Virus record (IMG/VR): IMGVR_UViG_3300006802_000601
Location: 1-23,252 of that record
Direction: 5' to 3' (one strand)
DNA: 23,252 bases
From: a virus
Positions 6,400-13,384 of this stretch are shown one piece after another. The notes beneath the pieces are model-generated. The model had not been told where the DNA came from and searched no databases. It saw only the letters and a program-made list of their open reading frames with translations. Each line of letters opens with the position of its first letter. The first letter of the stretch is position 1. A program made the translations under genes and the position numbers.

Positions 6400-8049
6400 T
6401 TAATGAGTTTCTTTCCAATTATTACCTACTTTATATTCACCATCTAAAGGACAATTAAGATTTAATGCTTTACCTGCTTCTACGATAGCTTTAACTCCTA
6501 ACTGTCCTACTAGCTCTGCATCATCAACACTAGCTTCTACTTGCCATTCATCATGTACGTTTGCTACAAAGTATGCGTCTAACTGATAAGTCTTTATATA
6601 CTTGTTAAATATTATTAGTGCTTTCTTCATAACAACTGCACCAGCCCCTTGAAGCAATGTGTTTAATGCTGAGTGTGCTGACCTAACGTGTAATCTTCTG
6701 CCATCTAAACTAGGTAATGTTGGTGTTTGTTGCATAGTCTTTTCAATACGTTTTTTTAACTTTGCTAGTGCTGGTACATTCTCCATAAATTTATCTATGG
6801 TTTCTTGTCCGTCACTTTGCACCATTGTACCTATCTTTCTGGCTGAAGCACCATAGAGAAAAGCATATATAAAAGTTTTAGCTTTGGCTCTAGTGTCAAG
6901 TCCAGCAGCTTGCTGGTTCTTACTGTGTATATCTCCGTCTAAAATCTCCTTAGTGTAGTTATCATCATTCATATAATGTGCCAACATTCTCAGTTCCAAC
7001 CCTGAAGCATCAATACCAACTAACTTATGACCAGGATCAACAGTCCATAGTTCCCTACACTCTGCACCATATGGTGCTGATACTGAAGGCACTTGAGCTA
7101 GATTAGGGCTGTGGTGTGTCATTCTACCTGTGACTGCTCCGTTGGTAATGACCTTACCACAAACCCTTGATCTGTCATTCGTATGCTTAATCCATGATTC
7201 AGATTGAGCCAACCTTTTCTGAAGGAGTAAGTATTCGCAGATGAGTTTTGCTTCTGGAATATCAACTGATCCCAAAACTGCTTCATCAACAATGACTGTA
7301 CCTTTGTCTGTAAACTTCTTGGGATTCCAGCCAAGTGTTGTAAGTCTTTTGGCAATCTGTTGTCTTGATGCTGGGTTGAATATTTCAATGTCATCTTTTA
7401 ATCTTTTTCCTGTTTTTTCCGAGAACCTTTCTGTGATGATGGGTCGAAAGGATTGTTGAAGCTGTTTTTCGAGGTTTTCCATTCTTGTGCGTAATCGTTC
7501 CACCAGTTCCTTGCATTTCTGTAAGTCAATCCTAAAACCTCTGCTGACTTGTCTTGAAACGATTGAAGCAACCTCATGTTCGAGGATAATACATTCTTGA
7601 GAAAATCCATAGTCTGTCCTTTCTTTTTTTAGTTCTTGATAAACTTTCTCTAATACTTCTACGTCATTAATACAGTATTGTTGCATCTCTTCTGAGTACT
7701 CGTCAAACTCTTTAAAATCAGTCTTTGGAAACTTTAGTGTTTCTCCCCAAGCAGCTAAACTGTGTTTCCTCTGTGGGTTCATTAATCTTGACAGAACTAA
7801 TGTGTCCAAAACTTGGTTCAATCTTATCTTTGTGTTCCATAGTTTGTTTAAAACTGGAAAATCGAAACCTATGCCATTGTGAGCTATTAATGTTTTGCCC
7901 TTTATTGATTGGTTTAGACTTTCCACGTTTCTGTGACATTCAACCTTTCCCTGTTGATTTTTTGTTACTACTAGATGTATTCTTGAGTGATCCATTGTTG
8001 TTTCTATATCCAGAAACATCAACTGGTCTTTCTTCTTGCCATTGCTCAT
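6400..8049 (-). CDS. polA: DNA polymerase I family (T7 gp5-like) with 3'-5' exonuclease
   Basis: 549 aa. The exonuclease domain shows D14/E16 (FLDIETT), D63 (NGIGFDFPVL) and Y125/D129 (YCIND). The polymerase domain shows motif A D347 (VGIDASGLELRMLAHY), motif B R387-K391-Y395-Y399 (RAKAKTFIYAFLYGA) and motif C D500/E501 (VHDEWQ). Y395 aligns with T7 Y526 and E. coli F762. At 549 aa it is about 150 residues shorter than T7 gp5, so the thioredoxin-binding thumb insertion is probably missing. The ATG at 8049 has AAGG about 9 nt upstream and overlaps the preceding gene by 110 nt; M11 (8019) directly before the exonuclease motif is an alternative start. Confidence 0.95.
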   Translation of the reverse strand: MSNGKKKDQLMFLDIETTMDHSRIHLVVTKNQQGKVECHRNVESLNQSIKGKTLIAHNGIGFDFPVLNKLWNTKIRLNQVLDTLVLSRLMNPQRKHSLAAWGETLKFPKTDFKEFDEYSEEMQQYCINDVEVLEKVYQELKKERTDYGFSQECIILEHEVASIVSRQVSRGFRIDLQKCKELVERLRTRMENLEKQLQQSFRPIITERFSEKTGKRLKDDIEIFNPASRQQIAKRLTTLGWNPKKFTDKGTVIVDEAVLGSVDIPEAKLICEYLLLQKRLAQSESWIKHTNDRSRVCGKVITNGAVTGRMTHHSPNLAQVPSVSAPYGAECRELWTVDPGHKLVGIDASGLELRMLAHYMNDDNYTKEILDGDIHSKNQQAAGLDTRAKAKTFIYAFLYGASARKIGTMVQSDGQETIDKFMENVPALAKLKKRIEKTMQQTPTLPSLDGRRLHVRSAHSALNTLLQGAGAVVMKKALIIFNKYIKTYQLDAYFVANVHDEWQVEASVDDAELVGQLGVKAIVEAGKALNLNCPLDGEYKVGNNWKETH

Positions 8050-8152
8050 TTGTTTCTAGCCTTGAGTAAATTGTGCCGTCATCAAAAAGAACATAATGTG
8101 TTTTAACACCATTGTTATTTTCAGTGACGCTGTGGTTTATTAGTTTTTTCAT
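7940..8152 (-). CDS. small hypothetical protein between coiled-coil and polymerase genes
   Basis: 70 aa. The N-terminal part (THYVLFDDGTIYSRLETNEQW) has a plausible folded beta-hairpin character, while the C-terminal 20 residues (NNNGSLKNTSSSNKKSTGKG) are low-complexity and basic. GAGGA lies about 10 nt before the ATG. It overlaps the upstream gene by 32 nt and the polymerase gene by up to 110 nt. I do not recognise it. The low-complexity end lies mostly in the overlap, so the polymerase frame probably constrains it. Confidence 0.55.
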   Translation of the reverse strand: MKKLINHSVTENNNGVKTHYVLFDDGTIYSRLETNEQWQEERPVDVSGYRNNNGSLKNTSSSNKKSTGKG

Positions 8153-8432
8153 AGTTTAGCAGTTCCTCTAGCTTTTCTTCTAATGAAGAATCATTATTGC
8201 ATACAATTTCGTCTATGTCAAGTAGTTTAGCATAGGCTTCATTAGCTTGTTGTAATTTTGCAACAGTAATTTTCCACTGTTTAATTTCTTTGGAAAGTAG
8301 TTGTGTACTCTTCTCAAAAAAGGCAGCATCTACTTCTGCTGACTTTAATGATTGTTTTAAATCATGCACTTGATTCTCTAAGTGGTAGATAACATCATTA
8401 ATGTTTTCATCTTGATATTCATCTTCATACAT
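8121..8432 (-). CDS. acidic coiled-coil protein
   Basis: 103 aa, with a strong AAAGGAG SD 7 nt before the ATG. Residues 10-70 have heptad-like hydrophobic spacing (VIYHLENQVHDLKQSLKSAE and on), followed by an acidic Glu/Leu helix (SLEEKLEELL). No catalytic motif. It is the first gene after the 25-nt conserved element at 8448-8472, which makes it the head of the downstream polymerase-RNR segment. Function unknown; a structural or adaptor role in the replisome is speculation. Confidence 0.7.
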   Translation of the reverse strand: MYEDEYQDENINDVIYHLENQVHDLKQSLKSAEVDAAFFEKSTQLLSKEIKQWKITVAKLQQANEAYAKLLDIDEIVCNNDSSLEEKLEELLNYEKTNKPQRH

Positions 8433-8447
8433 ATTAATTCTCCTTTG

Positions 8448-8472
8448 TTAGGGTGGTAGACATAACGGTATA
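8448..8472 (-). promoter_or_regulatory. 25-nt conserved element, copy 1 (candidate phage promoter or RNA signal)
   Basis: On the minus strand this reads TATACCGTTATG followed by TCTACCACCCTAA, ending 15 nt before the ATG of the coiled-coil gene. An identical 25-nt stretch lies at 16119-16143 on the plus strand in front of the portal gene. Both are in short intergenic gaps, and both lead directly into an SD. Upstream similarity continues loosely (ACAGA, GTA). It has no sigma70 boxes. Confidence 0.75.
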
Positions 8473-8492
8473 TGTGTTACTTCTGTGCTGTG

Positions 8493-10118
8493 TTAGTTCT
8501 CTTCTAAGTCCTCGTCAATCACTTCTTCCATGCGTCCTGTCTTGTGATTATAATACAACGCACAAGCCTTACCTGTCAAGCCTGAATATCTATTTTTAAC
8601 TACTCTGACTCTTGTGGTGTGTCTTTCAACAGGATCATCATTCTGGCTATCTCTTTCCAGACCAAGCACCATATCACTTAGTTGACCTATTGCACCGCTG
8701 CCTCTAAGCTGTGATAGAGATGTAGCTGCGCCATCTTCGTGACCTGTACCACTAGGTCGTTTTAAGTGTGAAACAGCAAAGAGAGTTATATTACACTCCT
8801 GAACCAAGATTCTAAGTCTAGTTGTAATCTCATCTAAAGCTCTTCTCTCATCACCATGTTGCTGATCTGATACTACGATTGATATGTGATCTAAAAAGAC
8901 ATATTTACAAGATAGAGCCTTTGCCATATACCTTACCCTGTTGACTATGTTATCAACAGATGTTGATCCAAACGAATCAAACAAGTAAACCCTGTTAGTT
9001 CCCAGAGTTGACTCAAACGCAAGGTTCTTTTCTTCTTCTGATGCTTCAGTTTCTGATAAGTGTAGTGGCTTATTAGCATCTAAAGACATCAGCGATAGTG
9101 CAGTGCGTTTAACTGACTCTTCTAAAAACAATAAACCAATGTTTTCTTCAGTACTCTTTAAGAGTTTATAAATAATCTCTTTTAAAAATAAAGACTTTCC
9201 GAGTCCTGATCCAGCACACACAGTAACCAATTCACTTGACCTAACTCCGCCAGTAAGATCATTTAAGCCACCAAAAGGGTAGTAAGCTATTGACTTTTCT
9301 AACGGCTCTAGCACCAAGTCTTTCAATGTTGAGCCTGATATAATCCCATCTGGCATAAAAGTTTGAGCAGCCCAAAAGTCTTTGATAAACTCTTGTTGTT
9401 TATTTGCTACAAGGTAATCGTTAGCGTCTTTGAAACCATCTCTAAACTTCATCAACTTAACTTTTTTTGGTGGCAGTAACTCAGCTACTTGAAGCATAGC
9501 ATCTTGCCCTTGCCTATCAGAATCAAATGCAAGCACAATATTAGGAAAGCTGTTTATATATTCATATGCTTCTTTACAACACTTTAAAGAAGAGCCAGCA
9601 CCATCTCTTATAGAAACGTGAGCGCCAACACCGTTTGACATTTGGTATGAAGATAGACAGTCAAGCTCGCCTTCTGAGATCAGTAAATATTTTGCAGAGC
9701 TTGGGAGAAATTTATCGCAGCCAAAGAGTGGCAGTCTTTCAGTATCTTTTGAGTCTGAGCCAACCCAATAAAACCTCTTAGATTTATCTCTGACTTTGTA
9801 AACTGATTTGCCGTAAGGAAACATAATTTTACCAGAGCTATCAACAGTAACATTGTATTTTTCACAAGTAGACCTGGTAATATTCCTATCTGAGAGGCTC
9901 TGAGAAGCTCCTGAAGGGTCTTTTATGGCTTTAGGCTTGATAGACAACACTTCAGCCGTAGAAGGCTGTCTAGGAGCTTCTGATGGCTTTTCTGATGGTG
10001 CTGGAAAATGAGTGTTGCAGCTGAAACAATACTCGTGTCCGTCATCATATACTGCTCTAGCATCAGAAGAGCCACACTTGTCGCAAGGATTACCTGAGCT
10101 TAGTAGTTTACTAGGCAT
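8493..10118 (-). CDS. DNA primase-helicase (T7 gp4-like)
   Basis: 541 aa. The N-terminal zinc-binding domain has C12/C15 and C31/C34 (PCDKC and CFSC). The TOPRIM primase core has E149 (LISEGELDC), D199/D201 (AFDSDRQGQD) and DAND at 231-234. The RecA-like helicase domain has Walker A CAGSGLGKS (301-309), a catalytic Glu pair (FLEES, 331-335) and Walker B ending at D410 (YVFLDHIS). Family members unwind the fork as a hexameric ring and prime the lagging strand. The acidic end (EEVIDEDLEEN) resembles the gp4 tail that contacts the polymerase. AAGGAG lies 7 nt before the ATG, which overlaps the previous gene by 8 nt. Confidence 0.95.
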   Translation of the reverse strand: MPSKLLSSGNPCDKCGSSDARAVYDDGHEYCFSCNTHFPAPSEKPSEAPRQPSTAEVLSIKPKAIKDPSGASQSLSDRNITRSTCEKYNVTVDSSGKIMFPYGKSVYKVRDKSKRFYWVGSDSKDTERLPLFGCDKFLPSSAKYLLISEGELDCLSSYQMSNGVGAHVSIRDGAGSSLKCCKEAYEYINSFPNIVLAFDSDRQGQDAMLQVAELLPPKKVKLMKFRDGFKDANDYLVANKQQEFIKDFWAAQTFMPDGIISGSTLKDLVLEPLEKSIAYYPFGGLNDLTGGVRSSELVTVCAGSGLGKSLFLKEIIYKLLKSTEENIGLLFLEESVKRTALSLMSLDANKPLHLSETEASEEEKNLAFESTLGTNRVYLFDSFGSTSVDNIVNRVRYMAKALSCKYVFLDHISIVVSDQQHGDERRALDEITTRLRILVQECNITLFAVSHLKRPSGTGHEDGAATSLSQLRGSGAIGQLSDMVLGLERDSQNDDPVERHTTRVRVVKNRYSGLTGKACALYYNHKTGRMEEVIDEDLEEN

Positions 10119-10329
10119 TATTAGACTCCTTAATTTTAGAGATAATCTGGTCTAGTGTCATTTGACCACTAGTGCTGAGAGAGTCAACCAAAAACATTAT
10201 CTCTTGTAAATCTTTAAATGCTTGATCTTGCTTTTGTTCTGCAAACCAACCATTGACCAGTTCTTCAGTATCTATGTTATTAATATTGTTATTTTTATTT
10301 AAATTTGTAAATAATTGAGAGTAATCCAT
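10111..10329 (-). CDS. small acidic helical protein before primase-helicase
   Basis: 72 aa from ATG 10329 (MDYSQLFTNL). A longer reading from 10386 is rejected because its first codons lie on the -10 box of the promoter at 10378-10405 and it has no SD. The N-terminus is Asn-rich; the rest is a predicted helix with acidic and hydrophobic spacing (NGWFAEQKQDQAFKDLQEIM). No known motif. It is the first gene after a sigma70-like promoter and overlaps the primase-helicase start by 8 nt, so it is probably co-translated. Function unknown. Confidence 0.6.
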   Translation of the reverse strand: MDYSQLFTNLNKNNNINNIDTEELVNGWFAEQKQDQAFKDLQEIMFLVDSLSTSGQMTLDQIISKIKESNNA

Positions 10330-10377
10330 AATTATCACTTTCTTGTTTAAGTGGTTAAAATTGCTCTTTAGAGAAGC

Positions 10378-10405
10378 ATTATACACATTTATAAAAATCT
10401 GTCTA
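10378..10405 (-). promoter_or_regulatory. sigma70-like promoter for the replication operon
   Basis: Minus strand: -35 TAGACA (10405-10400, 5 of 6 to consensus), 16-nt spacer, -10 TATAAT (10383-10378, perfect). The expected start near 10371 gives a leader of about 40 nt before the ATG at 10329. It lies in the gap between the 58-aa gene and the replication genes. Confidence 0.65.
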
Positions 10406-10424
10406 TAAGTGTTTATACTTAGTT

Positions 10425-10601
10425 TCAGTTCTTTAATTTCTCATAAATTAATTGGTGAATTGGACTTGTTGCTATAATTTCTATATAAACTTCACTCCAA
10501 TTTTCATTATCAATTCCACCATTTTTAAATAATGGTGCTGAAAATAAAGCATTATTAATTAATTTGTAAGCACTTCCAGTTTCTTCGTGTAATAAAATCA
10601 T
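10425..10601 (-). CDS. 58-aa hypothetical protein
   Basis: Short gene with a strong AAAGGAG SD about 7 nt before its ATG; the SD overlaps the stop region of the preceding gene. The product opens MILLHEETGSAYKLINNALF and ends SPIHQLIYEKLKN, a mixed, moderately acidic sequence with two Trp/Tyr-containing segments (NENWSEVYIEII). No motif or family recognised. It is the last gene of the small-gene block before the replication promoter. Confidence 0.65.
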   Translation of the reverse strand: MILLHEETGSAYKLINNALFSAPLFKNGGIDNENWSEVYIEIIATSPIHQLIYEKLKN

Positions 10602-10614
10602 TTTTAAATCTCCT

Positions 10615-10824
10615 TTACTTTAAAAACTTCATGTCTGAGTCATCAAGATAACCAACATCATCATAATTATAACTTAAATCCTCATTGGTTATTAATGATT
10701 CATTGCCATAAACAACAACAGAATTAGGCAGACAACTAGAACACATTTGAACGTACTCATGCGACGTTGTTTTTAAAGAGTTTTCGTAATCTGTAAGAAT
10801 TGTATTGCAAGAAATACACTTCAT
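10615..10824 (-). CDS. small zinc-ribbon-like protein
   Basis: 69 aa. Two CxxC pairs (C3/C6 in KCISCN and C28/C31 in MCSSCL) suggest a four-Cys zinc knuckle or ribbon. An acidic tail (NYDDVGYLDDSDMKF) follows. AAGGAGC lies 8 nt before the ATG, which overlaps the preceding stop (ATGA). Such small Zn proteins in early phage regions can bind host proteins or nucleic acid, but nothing here fixes a target. The tail rich in Asp and Tyr is notable. Confidence 0.7.
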   Translation of the reverse strand: MKCISCNTILTDYENSLKTTSHEYVQMCSSCLPNSVVVYGNESLITNEDLSYNYDDVGYLDDSDMKFLK

Positions 10825-11039
10825 TTGTTTAGCTCCTTGTTAATTAAATCATAGAGATATTTGCAGCTTAAAGCTAATGTAAAGCCACCAAAAGTAGTTA
10901 ACAATAAAGCTATTAAACCAGTTAACTGCAAGTACATAGGTAGCATTTGACAAAATACTAAGCATATTAACAATGTTGACAGAAAAAAACTAATTAACAA
11001 TAAAGTTAATTTAATATTAGTTTTAATTATATATTGCAT
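10821..11039 (-). CDS. two-TM membrane protein
   Basis: 72 aa with two hydrophobic segments, about 11-31 (LTLLLISFFLSTLLICLVFC) and 38-60 (LTGLIALLLTTFGGFTLALSC), short polar ends and a basic N-terminus. AAGGAA lies about 6 nt before the ATG. It follows a 27-aa hydrophobic peptide and is coupled to the zinc-ribbon gene by ATGA. Membrane proteins in this early block could affect superinfection or membrane physiology; this is inference. Family not recognised. Confidence 0.65.
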   Translation of the reverse strand: MQYIIKTNIKLTLLLISFFLSTLLICLVFCQMLPMYLQLTGLIALLLTTFGGFTLALSCKYLYDLINKELNK

Positions 11040-11048
11040 TACAGTTCC

Positions 11049-11132
11049 TTAAAATTGATTAATGTAAATAAATGAAAGTATAGCACAAGATTGCACTACA
11101 AAGAGTAAAATAAATATTAAAAATGTTTTCAT
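11049..11132 (-). CDS. 27-aa hydrophobic peptide
   Basis: The ATG overlaps the preceding stop as ATGA. The product is MKTFLIFILLFVVQSCAILS plus 7 residues: one membrane span with a Cys that does not fit a standard lipobox (Gln at -2). Only a weak AGG lies upstream, so translation would depend on coupling. It fills a gap of almost 90 nt that otherwise has no gene. Real but very small, or chance. Confidence 0.4.
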   Translation of the reverse strand: MKTFLIFILLFVVQSCAILSFIYINQF

Positions 11133-11425
11133 TGGAAAAACCTATATTTTGGTATTAATTGGAATCCTGGACAATCCTTGGCTTGTTTAATTGTGTAAGT
11201 AGTGCCACTAGGAAACTCAAGCAATATGTCACTAATTGCTTGTTGTAGTAGTGGCTGGTACTCATGCGGCACACAGTAGACATATGTAGATTGTTCAGAG
11301 TGGTTGTATATATACACCACAATATCAAGCTCAGAAACTACCCTAGGCGAGGGTTTTAAATCCTTTTTAGGTCTAAATTTGAATTGATGATATCGTGCTA
11401 AATCAATACTAGTTAAGTTAGTCAT
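11129..11425 (-). CDS. hypothetical protein A, paralogue of the gene at 12321-12623
   Basis: 98 aa. It shares with the upstream gene at 12321-12623 the opening SID-A-YHQ, a central V-E-S/D-xx-D-VV-I strand, Y-Y--P, an AI-x-FP stretch and a C-terminal T-KD/A. The copy is divergent, so the duplication is old or under diversifying selection. AAAGG lies 9 nt before the ATG. Together with the B gene upstream it forms one half of a duplicated B-A cassette. Function unknown; no motif of a known enzyme. Confidence 0.7.
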   Translation of the reverse strand: MTNLTSIDLARYHQFKFRPKKDLKPSPRVVSELDIVVYIYNHSEQSTYVYCVPHEYQPLLQQAISDILLEFPSGTTYTIKQAKDCPGFQLIPKYRFFQ

Positions 11426-11427
11426 TG

Positions 11428-11487
11428 TTATTTACCTTTAGTTTGTAGTTTAACAAAATCTAATTTATTTTTAAAATAATCTTTTTT
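11428..11487 (-). pseudogene. decayed C-terminal remnant of a copy of the gene at 11783-12019
   Basis: The gap between B and A reads, in one frame, KKDYFKNKLDFVKLQTKGK then stop. This resembles the end of the intact 78-aa protein (LDYFDNREDAKNFVKLQIKEL), including an identical 18-nt DNA stretch (11442-11459 and 11797-11814). No start codon remains, and an in-frame stop lies just upstream. It marks a third gene that took part in the local duplication and was mostly deleted. Confidence 0.45.
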
Positions 11488-11780
11488 TACTTTCTAAAGT
11501 AACTTTCTAATATACCTTCTACTTCATCAACTATTCCACAAAAATTATCTTCAGATCTTTCACTTTCTTCTGGGTAACATTTATTTTCTACATATGAAGA
11601 AAGCTCAGAATATAATTCAACCCACAATTCTGTTGGTATTTTTATCTTTTTTTCTTTTTCAGCACATTCTTTTCGCCATTCTATTTCACCTTCAACCATA
11701 CTTTTTAATTCATCCACAGACTCCCACAGTTCTTCTTCTGTTAAATTAGATAAGTTATGAATTTCAAAATCTCTAGACAT
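11487..11780 (-). CDS. hypothetical protein B, paralogue of the gene at 12669-12878
   Basis: 97 aa. The C-terminal half (IPTELWVELYSELSSYVE, then NFCGIVDEVEGILESYFRK) matches the gene at 12669-12878 residue for residue at W-V-E-L-Y, F-C-x-I-V-x-x-V-E-x-I-L-E-S-x-F-R-K. The two DNA ends agree at 27 of 30 bases (11491-11520 and 12682-12711). The N-terminal half (NLTEEELWESVDELKSMVEG) is an extra acidic helix absent from the other copy. Strong AAGGAGC SD. Acidic and helical overall; function unknown. Confidence 0.72.
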   Translation of the reverse strand: MSRDFEIHNLSNLTEEELWESVDELKSMVEGEIEWRKECAEKEKKIKIPTELWVELYSELSSYVENKCYPEESERSEDNFCGIVDEVEGILESYFRK

Positions 11781-11782
11781 TT

Positions 11783-12019
11783 TTAAAGCTCCTTAATTTG
11801 TAGTTTAACAAAATTTTTTGCGTCTTCTCTATTATCAAAATAATCTAATACCTCATAAATTGGAGAATCCCAAATTATTGTATCATCAAACTCTTTCCAT
11901 ATTTGAAATTGAGAAGGTTTTTTAATCTTTTTTGCTTTATACAACATTAGTTTTTTAATCCAATACGGATGGCTAAAATCATTCTTAAACACTATAAAAA
12001 ACGGTTTAATTTTCTTCAT
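11783..12019 (-). CDS. small basic hypothetical protein
   Basis: 78 aa. The N-terminal half is basic and aromatic (KIKPFFIVFKNDFSHPYWIK), the C-terminal half acidic (DYFDNREDAKNFVKLQ). AAAGGAG lies 8 nt before the ATG; the gene ends one base before the start of B, and its last codons form the SD for B. A decayed copy of its C-terminus lies at 11428-11487. No family recognised. Confidence 0.65.
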   Translation of the reverse strand: MKKIKPFFIVFKNDFSHPYWIKKLMLYKAKKIKKPSQFQIWKEFDDTIIWDSPIYEVLDYFDNREDAKNFVKLQIKEL

Positions 12020-12035
12020 TTTAAAACTCCTTTAT

Positions 12036-12260
12036 TTATATTTTGTTTAATGTATTTTGTATTTCTTGGTTTATGGTTCTATCATAAGTAATTTGAGTCT
12101 CTAATTTTCTTTGATAGTTCTTTGCCCTAGTTTTTTGTGCAAAATCTTTCATCTCAATAACTGTTTCGATTTTATTACCAAGCCCGTCATTATCAGTCTG
12201 TAATAACCAAACCATATATCTGCCATCACTACCATTTTGATTTATTTTTGTGTGTCTCAT
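12036..12260 (-). CDS. small hypothetical protein
   Basis: 74 aa with a strong AAGGAG SD. It opens MRHTKINQNGSDGRYMVWLL and continues with a basic helix (AQKTRAKNYQRKLETQI). It is the first gene downstream of the sigma70-like promoter at 12290-12319. No motif of a known family. It lies inside the duplicated block but I see no second copy of it. Confidence 0.65.
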   Translation of the reverse strand: MRHTKINQNGSDGRYMVWLLQTDNDGLGNKIETVIEMKDFAQKTRAKNYQRKLETQITYDRTINQEIQNTLNKI

Positions 12261-12289
12261 TTTTAAAGCTCCTTATTTAATATAATAAT

Positions 12290-12319
12290 ATTGTAATCCA
12301 ATTAAAATTAATTTGTCAA
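12290..12319 (-). promoter_or_regulatory. sigma70-like promoter inside the early block
   Basis: Minus strand: -35 TTGACA (12319-12314, perfect), 18-nt AT-rich spacer, -10 TACAAT (12295-12290, 5 of 6). It sits in the 60-nt gap after the stop of the A-type gene and would drive the gene at 12036-12260 and everything to its left. Confidence 0.6.
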
Positions 12320-12320
12320 A

Positions 12321-12623
12321 CTATTCTTTAATTATATAGTCACCGTAATCTTTTACAGTCATTATCCAATCTGTAACATTCTCACTAGGAAAAGCCGTAG
12401 CAATGAAATTGTTTAAACTTTTATTAACATTATCTTTTCTACTAAAAACTTTATCCAAATTGTGATATAAATGTTGAGGTAACAAATACAAATATTTTTT
12501 ACCATGGGTAAAACTCTCTAAAATGACTACCAAATCTTCTTTTGATTCAGCCTCAACAGTTTTAAAATTACCATTCATTTTCACAGTTTCTTGGTGGTAC
12601 AAAGCAATGTCTATACTTAACAT
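12321..12623 (-). CDS. hypothetical protein A', paralogue of the gene at 11129-11425
   Basis: 100 aa from ATG 12623, which has AAAGGA 7 nt upstream; an earlier ATG eight codons up lacks an SD. It shares SID-A-YHQ at the start, then V-ES--D-VV-I, Y-Y--P and A-FPS with its partner. With the B' gene just upstream it forms the second half of the duplicated cassette. No known domain. The two copies are clearly related but differ at most positions. Confidence 0.7.
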   Translation of the reverse strand: MLSIDIALYHQETVKMNGNFKTVEAESKEDLVVILESFTHGKKYLYLLPQHLYHNLDKVFSRKDNVNKSLNNFIATAFPSENVTDWIMTVKDYGDYIIKE

Positions 12624-12668
12624 AATAAATCCTTTCTTAATTAACATAATTAAACTTGATGGTTAATA

Positions 12669-12878
12669 CTAATCATTCTCTTTTCTAAAGTGACTTTCTA
12701 ATATACTTTCAACATCCTCAACAATTTCACAAAACTGGTCTTGCTTGTCCTCAGTGTAACGCTCTACTCCGTTTTCATCTATCTCGAAAACTGGGTCTAG
12801 GGAAGAATACTCAAGAATGTGAGCGGATATTTGGGTGTATAATTCAACCCACACTTCTTCTGGTATTGTTATTTTCAT
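12669..12878 (-). CDS. hypothetical protein B', shorter paralogue of the gene at 11487-11780
   Basis: 69 aa with AAAGGA 7 nt before the ATG. It begins directly at the shared domain (KITIPEEVWVELYTQISAHI) and ends FCEIVEDVESILESHFRKEND, so it is the domain without the N-terminal extension seen in the other copy. Strongly acidic. Function unknown. Small acidic helical proteins are often host-protein inhibitors or DNA mimics in phages, but nothing here demonstrates that. Confidence 0.7.
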   Translation of the reverse strand: MKITIPEEVWVELYTQISAHILEYSSLDPVFEIDENGVERYTEDKQDQFCEIVEDVESILESHFRKEND

Positions 12879-12896
12879 TATTAATCCTTTATTTAA

Positions 12897-13307
12897 TTAA
12901 AATTGTCTAGTTACTTCAAAAACACTACTAACTCTTTTTCTACTATTAGGCTTAACCCAATCTTGAAGTGATCCATCAATATAAGTTGAAACGTGTCCAT
13001 TAGTCATAATTAAAAATATACCCTTAGTGGGTAAATCTCTCACAACTTGGTTAACAGTTTTATTAAAATGAGCTTTCTTAAAACGTGAAACAACACAATT
13101 TAAACTTTCTATGACTGTTAAGTATTGATCTATAAACAAACCTCTTTTATGCTTTCTATTAACTAGCTCTTTAGTCTTACCATAAGCTATCCCAAATGGA
13201 ACTTTACAACTAATAGCAATAGCCACAAGCGTACAAAAGTTAGTATCTTTGTAATGCTTGTGTCCTACCTTTTTCAATTGTTCATAAGTGTACTGTCTAC
13301 GTTTCAT
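12897..13307 (-). CDS. predicted papain-like cysteine peptidase/amidase, first leftward gene
   Basis: 136 aa; AAAGGG lies 9 nt before the ATG. C25 at the start of a hydrophobic helix (DTNFCTLVAIAIS) and H105 followed by D111 (TNGHVSTYIDG) are arranged like the Cys-His-Asp triad of papain-fold proteins. The strand before the His (KGIFLIMTNGHV) and the strand after it are as expected for this fold. The protein is basic elsewhere (NRKHKRG, NSRKRV). It is the first gene after the leftward promoter region, the usual place for host-takeover functions. Whether it cleaves a host protein, a conjugate or nothing at all cannot be told. Not an NlpC/P60 lysin by context. Confidence 0.6.
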   Translation of the reverse strand: MKRRQYTYEQLKKVGHKHYKDTNFCTLVAIAISCKVPFGIAYGKTKELVNRKHKRGLFIDQYLTVIESLNCVVSRFKKAHFNKTVNQVVRDLPTKGIFLIMTNGHVSTYIDGSLQDWVKPNSRKRVSSVFEVTRQF

Positions 13308-13330
13308 TAAATATGCCCTTTAAAATTTTA

Positions 13331-13379
13331 TTATTACTCATTGAATTACTTTAAATTAAAATAATTTAATGAATAATAA
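13331..13379. repeat. 18-bp imperfect inverted repeat in leftward leader
   Basis: Arms 13331-13348 and 13362-13379 pair at 16 of 18 positions around a 13-nt loop. It is almost pure A/T, so stability is low. It lies 24 nt before the first leftward ATG and could affect access to that start. Confidence 0.5.
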
Positions 13380-13384
13380 CATTT

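Noticed and set aside
10330-10386. Upstream start of the protein before primase-helicase
   Set aside because: The first codons overlap the -10 box of a good promoter, so they would not be transcribed from it, and no SD is present.
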